Assembly (NCBI GenBank): GCA_964356745.1
Contig: CAYHIW010000005.1
Span: forward strand, 1 to 28,791
DNA: 28,791 bases
DNA from: CAYHIW01 sp964356745
GTDB lineage: Bacteria > Patescibacteriota > Microgenomatia > UBA1406 > GWC2-37-13
Direction of reading: 5' to 3'
Made by a program: the position numbers and the translations under genes. Below are positions 8,446 through 14,723 of the stretch, piece after piece. The notes beneath the pieces are model-generated. The model had not been told where the DNA came from. It ran no database searches and worked only from the letters and a program-made list of their open reading frames with translations. Numbering within the stretch: the stretch's first letter is position 1; every line of letters starts with the position of its first letter.

Positions 8446-8454
8446 ATTATAGCA
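8446..8454 (-). promoter_or_regulatory. Extended -10 promoter of the sortase-substrate module
   Basis: TGCTATAAT on the minus strand, identical to the box before purB. TTGTAT sits 17 bp upstream of the hexamer and could act as a weak -35. The ATG at 8419 is 26 nt downstream, so this mRNA would have a leader of about 20 nt. The box lies in the 67-nt gap after the 532-aa membrane protein gene. Confidence 0.6.
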
Positions 8455-8486
8455 CTAGGAAAGGCCGAATACAAGTAGAATCGCTT

Positions 8487-10085
8487 TTAGACAATGTCGT
8501 CTCTTTTTGCACGAACAAAACTAATCCATTCTTCAACAACTTCAATGACCAGTTTAAATGGTGCTTCGAATATAAAATCAAAGACAACGGTAAAGATATT
8601 AATTTTAGAAAGTCCCCTACTTAAGAATTTACCAGTTGCTAATATGGGAACAGAAAAGAGATCTATAAAGGGTCTGAAGAAAGTCTCCTTTTCTTGGAGT
8701 TGGTACTCTTTGGCGGTCTGTCGTATACGGTAGCCAAAAAACGAAACAAGACTTACAAAGAATACAAAAATGATCTCGCTTGCGAAGTGGTAACCAAGCA
8801 GTTTGAGTACTCGATGGACTGCTCCAAAAGTAAAAAAGAACAGGGCGAGATAAAGAATGGTAAATGAAAAAACAAGTACTGATTGTTTTTTGGGTTTGCC
8901 TTTAAATCGATACGAGACGGTTGTTTCGAATGATTTATCGGCATCAATAAGATCTACAATGCGATTAAAAATGCGCTTAGTGTTATTTGCGTTTGGTGTG
9001 CGAGTGAATGTAACGATAAGAAACATCAGAACGGGAGGAAACAACGAGTTAATAGCAAGACTTGAATAATCGGTTTCTCCGTAAAGATAGATAGAGACAG
9101 GATACTCGATGATAAAGGCAAAAATAACTTTGGTTAGTAAAATATATAAAATTGCTTTAAACGCAAGTGCCTGAAATCTTGACTGAGTTTGTGAGTATTT
9201 TTGTTGACAAAAAAAGTCAACGTCTTTTTCCAAGTATTCTTTGTTCTCAAGTACTTGAAGCGTCTCTTTACCTCGTCTTCTGAGAACTTCAAAAAGAATA
9301 TGAAACGGAGCGATCTGTCTTGACACAAACTTACGCATGCGCTCGGAGTATTTATTCTTTATGATGGAATCAACCTCTTCGAAGTACTCTACTACGTGCG
9401 AGACGACCGACAAGATGTGTTCGTGAGTAGTACGTGACAGTGGCTCGTGTGCTAATAAGTAGATATGATGACGAAGATAAGGAAGGTCGCTTTTACTGTA
9501 GGCCTGTTCTACAGCAACATAAAATGCCGAGTCTTTTTCTTGTTCGGATATATTATCAACTTTCATTTTTTCTTTGAGCACCTGAAAAATGAAAAAAACA
9601 AATAGAGAACTTTTTTGCGCCTCCTCGGGAGACAGATATTCTTCAATCTCACAGGTGAGAAGTTGGATAATAAATTCCCCGATGTATGATCGTTTGGATT
9701 GAGACGCCTCTTCCTGCGCCTTTGTTTTAATTGTGAGCGATGTATCAATTAATTTCTGAATTTCTTCTACATCTTCAAGTCCGAGACTTTCATTGGGAAA
9801 ATATCGTGCCCACAAAAGTTCGCGAACAAGATTTTCCGCTTCGCCTTTTCCCTCTGGGTTCAGCGCAAGCCTTCTTTTTAAAATTCTTTCTATCGCTGCT
9901 CTTCGCATAAGATGAGCCTCGCGATACTCAACGAGATTTCGGATTCGCTCGTACGCAATGGCAAAAAAAGAGACGGTCTGTGAAACAGATATTCGACCAG
10001 ATTCATCAGGAGGAGCTTTCGTCTTGACCTTGAGGTAATTCTCAACGAGCGCCTTGGTATACCGTGAAAGTTTGATTGTGTCCAT
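8487..10085 (-). CDS. Large membrane protein of unknown function
   Basis: A 532-residue protein that I do not recognise. The first 300 residues are hydrophilic, helical and rich in Glu, Lys and Arg, with no signal peptide. Four probable membrane helices lie at about 305-328, 340-360, 402-424 and 434-452, with a charged loop at 360-400. The C-terminal 80 residues contain an amphipathic segment (about 465-520). No catalytic motif or nucleotide-binding loop is visible. It is a single-gene unit on the minus strand, divergent from the desaturase-like gene across 37 nt and upstream of the sortase module, with TATACT 13 nt before its ATG. The soluble N-terminus followed by a few helices would suit a membrane-associated scaffold or regulator, but that is only a guess. 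Confidence 0.8.
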   Translation of the reverse strand: MDTIKLSRYTKALVENYLKVKTKAPPDESGRISVSQTVSFFAIAYERIRNLVEYREAHLMRRAAIERILKRRLALNPEGKGEAENLVRELLWARYFPNESLGLEDVEEIQKLIDTSLTIKTKAQEEASQSKRSYIGEFIIQLLTCEIEEYLSPEEAQKSSLFVFFIFQVLKEKMKVDNISEQEKDSAFYVAVEQAYSKSDLPYLRHHIYLLAHEPLSRTTHEHILSVVSHVVEYFEEVDSIIKNKYSERMRKFVSRQIAPFHILFEVLRRRGKETLQVLENKEYLEKDVDFFCQQKYSQTQSRFQALAFKAILYILLTKVIFAFIIEYPVSIYLYGETDYSSLAINSLFPPVLMFLIVTFTRTPNANNTKRIFNRIVDLIDADKSFETTVSYRFKGKPKKQSVLVFSFTILYLALFFFTFGAVHRVLKLLGYHFASEIIFVFFVSLVSFFGYRIRQTAKEYQLQEKETFFRPFIDLFSVPILATGKFLSRGLSKINIFTVVFDFIFEAPFKLVIEVVEEWISFVRAKRDDIV

Positions 10086-10089
10086 GGCT

Positions 10090-10116
10090 TTGAAATACAG
10101 TATATCATGTTAAAAT
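10090..10116 (+). promoter_or_regulatory. Promoter of the desaturase-like gene, predicts a leaderless mRNA
   Basis: TTGAAA at 10090-10095 is a plausible -35, and TGTTAAAAT at 10108-10116 is an extended -10, with a short 15-bp spacer. Exactly 6 nt separate the hexamer from the ATG at 10123, so transcription would be expected to begin at or beside the A of the start codon. Confidence 0.55.
10099..10104 (-). promoter_or_regulatory. Probable -10 element for the 532-aa membrane protein
   Basis: TATACT on the minus strand, 13 nt before the ATG at 10085, within the 37-nt divergent gap shared with the desaturase-like gene. It overlaps the spacer of the opposing promoter, so the two may compete for polymerase. 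No Shine-Dalgarno sequence is present. Confidence 0.45.
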
Positions 10117-10122
10117 AAGTGA

Positions 10123-11475
10123 ATGGCAGAGCGTGATAAAGGTTTTAAGGATTTGAGCTGGCGTGTTGCAAAGCCAGTCCTAAAAGGCGTACCTGCAGGA
10201 TTGGTGATGGGAGGAGTTTCCTTAGTCGGTATTACCTGGAGAAATCATCGTGAACTTACTCATAAGAGTGTAAAAACTCATCCGCTCCTTGCGACATTGA
10301 TAGAAGCAGAACAACGATCTATTGGAATGCCAACAAGCGTCTGGGCATCGGTTCATAGGATACATCATGAATTTGCCGATGCATCACTCTACCCGTTTTA
10401 TCGCATTGCTCGAGTAATCAATTGGTTGGAAGAAAATCCGGATAAAAAGGATGATGTTAGAATTCCTGAAGCATTCAAGCATCTCGATCCATTTGTTTCT
10501 GAGTTTGCCAGAGAGCAAGTCGTAGAGATAGGCAATCTTGCAGAACAAGAGATCAAAAAGCGTTTAGGTGACAATTTTGCTCCATATGAGCCAGATTTGT
10601 CAAGTTTGGAAGAAGAAATTGTGGAATTGTTCCATCCAACAGATCCGCTTTACTTTTACCCTGATTACGGGAAGCATGTGGGTGATTATTCCCAAGAGCA
10701 GATTGCACAGATACTACTAACTGATCCACACTCACCCGTTCTTACACCTCCACATGAAGGGCATTTGAATGGCGTTCGAGAAGTATTTAAAAACAATGTT
10801 TCGCTCTATAAACGTGCTGGAAATATGTTTAAAGCTAGACCTGAGTTAAGACCACAAGATCTGCAAGAAAAGAACGATACGGATAGAAACGCAGTTGCGG
10901 AAGTTATTACGGGATTTGTGGTGTTGAGTGGGTTGAATTCATTATGGAGAGGTGCGAAATCACCCGAAGATCACATTATTGCAGCTGCACAAGCAAGCGC
11001 GGCAAATGGAGTAAAAATGGCTGTTGGGATTTATGGTGGTAACGCAACAAATTCCATTGGTCATGCTGGAGCGCTACTCGTAAAAGATATATGGAGAGTT
11101 GTTACGAAGAAAGACTATAACATTAAGCTAAACGATGACGGCTCTGTCTCAACAGATACTGCAAAGGCAGGTTTTCCAGGAAAATTAATTAGCTGGAGTA
11201 CGTTGGATGAAGTTGGAGGGCAAGACGTGCATCATCGTTATCCAGGAAAGATTAATTACACTAATAAAACTGGTCGAAGCGCATGGTTTGAAGCTCCTTG
11301 GGGTAGTTTTACTGCTTTTCTTGCAAGAAATAATTTGTTTGGAATAGAACCAGGTGACGGATTTCCTGATGGCGAAAGAAGGCCTGACATGCCTCACGAA
11401 GGACTCCAGATAATTCAAGCTCTGCGAGCAGAGCAACTGCGAGAAGTTAACGAAGGTCGAGTCGATCTCCTTTGA
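10123..11475 (+). CDS. Atypical membrane fatty acid desaturase-like protein
   Basis: A 450-residue protein with the diiron histidine pattern of membrane acyl desaturases: box 1 HRELTH (42-47), box 2 HRIHHEFAD (78-86), the NSxxHxxG motif as NSIGHAG (310-316), and box 3 QDVHHRYPG (367-375). In stearoyl-CoA-type Delta-9 enzymes box 3 is usually HNxHH; here the first His is Gln, as in front-end desaturases. Family members are near 300 residues; this one is longer mainly because about 230 residues lie between boxes 2 and NSxxH, including a charged, hydrophilic insert (about 100-255). Hydrophobic stretches are weak (about 15-39, 258-275 and 286-320), fewer than the usual four helices. Its 3' end overlaps purM by 29 nt, converging. 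It may be a desaturase, a hydroxylase of the same fold, or a derived protein; the substrate is unknown. Confidence 0.75.
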   Translation: MAERDKGFKDLSWRVAKPVLKGVPAGLVMGGVSLVGITWRNHRELTHKSVKTHPLLATLIEAEQRSIGMPTSVWASVHRIHHEFADASLYPFYRIARVINWLEENPDKKDDVRIPEAFKHLDPFVSEFAREQVVEIGNLAEQEIKKRLGDNFAPYEPDLSSLEEEIVELFHPTDPLYFYPDYGKHVGDYSQEQIAQILLTDPHSPVLTPPHEGHLNGVREVFKNNVSLYKRAGNMFKARPELRPQDLQEKNDTDRNAVAEVITGFVVLSGLNSLWRGAKSPEDHIIAAAQASAANGVKMAVGIYGGNATNSIGHAGALLVKDIWRVVTKKDYNIKLNDDGSVSTDTAKAGFPGKLISWSTLDEVGGQDVHHRYPGKINYTNKTGRSAWFEAPWGSFTAFLARNNLFGIEPGDGFPDGERRPDMPHEGLQIIQALRAEQLREVNEGRVDLL

Positions 11476-12562
11476 ACGTAATATTCAACGGCTCAATAAT
11501 AATTTGTCTCTCTCCTTTCTTAACGTAGCCGGCATCTATCCCAACGAATTTATTTTTTTTCACAACTTCAAGCGCCTTTTTCATGTGTTTTTGTGGAATA
11601 AAAATGGCATAGTCCATTCCCATATTATATGTTTGGTACATTTCGTGATCGGTTAGACCTGCGTGTTTCTGAATAAAGGGAAATATTTCCCGAGGTTTTA
11701 TAACTTTTTCGATAAAATACGTTACGTTTTGGCGAGCTCTCATGAGTTTACGTTGACCGTGTCCTGTAATGTTTGAGATGTAATGAATGTCAATTCCCGA
11801 GTCGAGTAAGTCTTGAATAAGTTTTGCATAAATATTTGTTTTGGTAAGAAGCGCTTCGCCATAACGTTTACCACTAGGAAGTTTAGTTGCGTATCCTTTT
11901 GGGAGTTTTTTAGCTATCGCACGAGTTAATGAGATTCCGTTAGCGTTCACTCCACTACTCTTGATCATGAGAATCCGGTCTCCTATTTTTAACTTTTTAT
12001 CTGTAACTAATCTTTTCTTGTTTTTAATAAACCCAATCGCGCTTGCTGCAAACTCTGCAACTCCCTTAACTACTATTTGTTTCATAGTGGCGGTTTCTCC
12101 TCCACCCCATGTTGCTCCAGACAGATCACACGCTTTCTTCCATCCATTAATAAGATCTTTCATCTTAGGGAAGTCAGCAAGCCATGAATTATCCTCGATC
12201 GCCCAATATGCATGTACCACGAGAGGTTTAGCGCCAACGGTAATGAGATCGTTAATGGCAGTAGCAACGGTATCGTGTGCAATAACGTCGTAGTACGTTT
12301 TCTTGGTTACTTTGCGCATGTCGTCTGCGATAAGATTTTTGGTTCCAAGACCTTCGACAACAGATGCCATATAGTGGTTACCCTGTCTCCATACAAAAGC
12401 TGATTCGCCTCTTGTGTCAGAAATTTCTGGAAATCCAGCGTTTTTCAAATTCACTGCAGTTGCTCGTGCACCATCCTGAAATAATTTTTTTACTGGATCT
12501 TTAGTTTCATAATTGTCCCCCACCGACTCATACGTAATTTTTTTATTCTTTTTCTTTTGCAT
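11447..12562 (-). CDS. purM: Phosphoribosylformylglycinamidine cyclo-ligase (AIR synthetase)
   Basis: A 371-residue AIR synthetase-like protein that closes FGAM to AIR using ATP, the fifth step of purine synthesis. It has the order expected for PurM: YESVGDNY near the N-terminus, VEGLGTKNLIADD (about 74-86), the HDTVATAINDLITVGAKPL segment (corresponding to the family's HDTIG...VNDILVQGAEPL), and GGGETATM. The C-terminal domain carries SSGVNANGISLTR and ITGHGQRKLMR. It is slightly longer than E. coli PurM and its segments are divergent, but the operon context makes the call secure. Its ATG overlaps the HAD gene by 20 nt and is preceded at 8 nt by GAGGG, one of the few Shine-Dalgarno-like sites in the window. 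It is the last gene of the operon and converges on the desaturase-like gene. Confidence 0.9.
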   Translation of the reverse strand: MQKKKNKKITYESVGDNYETKDPVKKLFQDGARATAVNLKNAGFPEISDTRGESAFVWRQGNHYMASVVEGLGTKNLIADDMRKVTKKTYYDVIAHDTVATAINDLITVGAKPLVVHAYWAIEDNSWLADFPKMKDLINGWKKACDLSGATWGGGETATMKQIVVKGVAEFAASAIGFIKNKKRLVTDKKLKIGDRILMIKSSGVNANGISLTRAIAKKLPKGYATKLPSGKRYGEALLTKTNIYAKLIQDLLDSGIDIHYISNITGHGQRKLMRARQNVTYFIEKVIKPREIFPFIQKHAGLTDHEMYQTYNMGMDYAIFIPQKHMKKALEVVKKNKFVGIDAGYVKKGERQIIIEPLNITFKGDRLDLR

Positions 12563-13391
12563 AGAATGTTCCCTCTAACTGATTGTCACTGGGAAGGAAT
12601 AAACTTCTAAATCCTTCACTGCTTCTAAATGCTTGCTCTTGATCTGAAAATAATCGTCCTAATAAATAAAAGTCTTGGAATTCGAATATTTTTATGGCAT
12701 GATCCAACGAAACATCGAATCGTGCTCTCGGGTTAATAAGTCCAAAAGGTATACCCGCTCTTCGCGCGAGCTCTCCATCTTTTTCAGCGCTATCTCCAAT
12801 ATAAAGTACGCTTCGAGGTGACTCTCCATGTAAAATCTGAAACTGTCTCAGTGCTGCTTCTAAGGAGTAAGGGTCAGGCTTGTATCTTTCTGGAACTCCA
12901 TTTGCACGAAGCGTATCGCTTGAGATTACTATTTCAGGAGTTGGCAAGTTGTGAATTTCAAAAAAAGTATTAATAAATTCGTCATGCCCACTAGTAAGGA
13001 TTCCAAGTTTAATTCCAAGGTCTCTTATTTGCGGCGCAAATTCTCTAAATCCTGGAGCTAACAATGGCCAATCTTCGGAAATCTCCGGAAGTATTATCGC
13101 TAGCTTTTGTCTGATTAATTCATCAATCAAAGTTGGAGTATCAACATCTTCATTCCCCAAATTTAAATTATTATTTCTAGCAGTTTCCAAAATTATGTTA
13201 ATAAGCTCTCCAGGTTCTCTACTTTGTAGTCCTCCTGATAAATCGTAAGCAGTTATTCCGTTATCACCGAACATATTCAGAATAACAGATTGACATGCAC
13301 CTTCTACAGTAATACCGTTGGGCGATGGCGTTGAGGTAAAAGCAATTGTTCCGTCAAAATCAGAAGCTAATAGATGATGTAGATGACTCAT
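12543..13391 (-). CDS. HAD superfamily hydrolase
   Basis: A 282-residue haloacid dehalogenase-type phosphatase. All four HAD motifs are present: DFDGTI (nucleophile D11, acid/base D13), the motif II Ser in ILTSGHDE (S134), Lys171 in RYKPDP, and the acidic motif IV YIGDSAEKD (D200, D205). A helical cap domain of about 90 residues lies between motifs I and II. It sits between a P-loop kinase gene and purM inside the purine operon, overlapping both (4 and 20 nt). Hydrolysis of a phosphorylated nucleotide or purine intermediate is therefore a fair inference, but HAD substrates cannot be read from sequence. It could instead be a house-cleaning phosphatase. Confidence 0.85.
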   Translation of the reverse strand: MSHLHHLLASDFDGTIAFTSTPSPNGITVEGACQSVILNMFGDNGITAYDLSGGLQSREPGELINIILETARNNNLNLGNEDVDTPTLIDELIRQKLAIILPEISEDWPLLAPGFREFAPQIRDLGIKLGILTSGHDEFINTFFEIHNLPTPEIVISSDTLRANGVPERYKPDPYSLEAALRQFQILHGESPRSVLYIGDSAEKDGELARRAGIPFGLINPRARFDVSLDHAIKIFEFQDFYLLGRLFSDQEQAFRSSEGFRSLFLPSDNQLEGTFYAKEKE

Positions 13392-13954
13392 AATTGCGAA
13401 GTATATATAAGTTTAAGTATTTTTTTCAAGCGCTGTTCTTTGGTTCCTGAAATTAGAGTCCAGTTTACTGAAAGTTTTGGTAGTACATGTAGGAATGATT
13501 CGTGAAAGGCTTGACGAGTTTTTTTACTCTCTTTTCTTACTTGATCAGTTGCGTATGGAACTCCCTTTGGATCAAGGAGAAATAAATGAGTGTATGTTTT
13601 AACCCAGCTCCTTGCTTTCTTAATTAATTTATTCGTTCCTTTTTGATCTCCTGTTGAATGAACATATGCAACTGCATCAATGACAGATCTATCTGTTAAA
13701 ACAATGCGTGGTTTGTTTATTCGAGTTTGCTTTTCTAACTCTTGGGCAAGTGACTGAACCTTCACTTGATGTTGATAAGAGAATGGTTGTTTAGTTTTGA
13801 CTATTTTAAAATAGAGCCTGGCAGCTTCGGGAACTGCTAGAATTTTCTCCCCAAGATATTTCTCCTCAAGATGAGATACGAGGTCTTTTAAAAGAGCGGT
13901 TTTACCCGTGCAGCTGGTTCCAATAAGTGCATATTTTCTATACTTCCTTTGCAT
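13388..13954 (-). CDS. P-loop ATPase/kinase, NadR-kinase-like (AAA_28 type)
   Basis: A 188-residue P-loop protein. The Walker A loop is GTSCTGKT (12-19). LTDRSVIDAVAYVHSTG in the middle resembles the DR-containing site of small nucleoside and nucleotide kinases, and a Lys/Arg-rich region (KESKKTRQAFHESF) could form a lid. The size and motifs fit the nicotinamide-riboside-kinase-like domain of NadR and related AAA_28 proteins. It overlaps the end of purQ by 17 nt and the HAD gene by 4 nt, so it is a true member of the purine operon. A role in phosphorylating a nucleoside or a related metabolite is inferred from this; nicotinamide riboside is only one possibility. Confidence 0.75.
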   Translation of the reverse strand: MQRKYRKYALIGTSCTGKTALLKDLVSHLEEKYLGEKILAVPEAARLYFKIVKTKQPFSYQHQVKVQSLAQELEKQTRINKPRIVLTDRSVIDAVAYVHSTGDQKGTNKLIKKARSWVKTYTHLFLLDPKGVPYATDQVRKESKKTRQAFHESFLHVLPKLSVNWTLISGTKEQRLKKILKLIYTSQL

Positions 13955-14723
13955 ATGAAATCATATTTTGAAAAATGGGTAGGCCTTGTGGTTTAATGGG
14001 TTTTCGGAGCCAGTTTGGATGTTGTTCCTCGGTCACGAATCGTTCAGGATGCGGCATAAGACCGAGTATCCTTCCGGTTGGATCGGTAATTCCGGCAATT
14101 GCGTGAAGCGCTCCGTTGGGATTTGCAGGATAGTTCATTGTTTGATTTCCCTTATCATCAATGTATCGAAGTGCAACCAAGTTTTTTTTCTCAATTTTAT
14201 CCAAGGTCTTTGCGTCTGCATAAAACATACCTTCTCCATGTGCGACTTGATAAGTAACGTTTTCATTCTTCAAGTTTTGAAGAAAAACACATGAGGTGTT
14301 ATTTTCAATCTTGCAGTCGACCCATCTACATTCGAAATGACCAGAAAGATTATCATTTAACGTTGCGCTCATTACTCCAACATTGCCAAATGGTAACAAC
14401 CCAGTTCTTACAAGAACTTGAAATCCGTTACAAATACCAATAACTAACGTATTCTTGCGATTTACAAATTTTTGAAGTTGATCAGAGAAGAAGGACGTTA
14501 ACTCTACGGCAAGAACCTTGCCAGCAATAATATCATCACCATAAGAAAATCCACCAGGAATAGCGAGGATCTGAAAGTCGTTCAGTTTTTTATCGCGGCG
14601 TCGAAGTTCATTAACGTGTACGGTCTGAACATTTCCACCTGCTAGGTTAAATGCATGAGCAAGTTCCTCGTCACAGTTAATGCCGTCTGCTTTAAGCACT
14701 AATACGCTTGGTTTAGTTTTCAT
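13938..14723 (-). CDS. purQ: Phosphoribosylformylglycinamidine synthase, glutamine amidotransferase subunit
   Basis: PurQ releases ammonia from glutamine for FGAM synthesis by PurL. The class I amidotransferase features are plain: oxyanion/glycine motif IPGGFSYGDD (55-64), nucleophile Cys98 in GICNGFQVL, and His225 and Glu227 in MPHPERF. The protein from this start is 261 residues, normal for bacterial PurQ. I chose the ATG at 14723 over an upstream alternative at 14753 because it forms an ATGA overlap with the purL stop, begins directly before the family's first strand (SVLVLKADGINCDEE), and has GAGGG 10 nt upstream. Confidence 0.94.
   Translation of the reverse strand: MKTKPSVLVLKADGINCDEELAHAFNLAGGNVQTVHVNELRRRDKKLNDFQILAIPGGFSYGDDIIAGKVLAVELTSFFSDQLQKFVNRKNTLVIGICNGFQVLVRTGLLPFGNVGVMSATLNDNLSGHFECRWVDCKIENNTSCVFLQNLKNENVTYQVAHGEGMFYADAKTLDKIEKKNLVALRYIDDKGNQTMNYPANPNGALHAIAGITDPTGRILGLMPHPERFVTEEQHPNWLRKPIKPQGLPIFQNMISYAKEV

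Noticed and set aside
11447..11475. Intrinsic terminator between purM and the desaturase-like gene
   Set aside because: The genes overlap tail to tail by 29 nt and no hairpin with a T run is visible.
13986..14294. Plus-strand open frame of 102 codons opposite purQ
   Set aside because: It lies fully antisense to PurQ, which carries complete catalytic motifs; the translation is Cys/Phe-rich and has no promoter or start signal.
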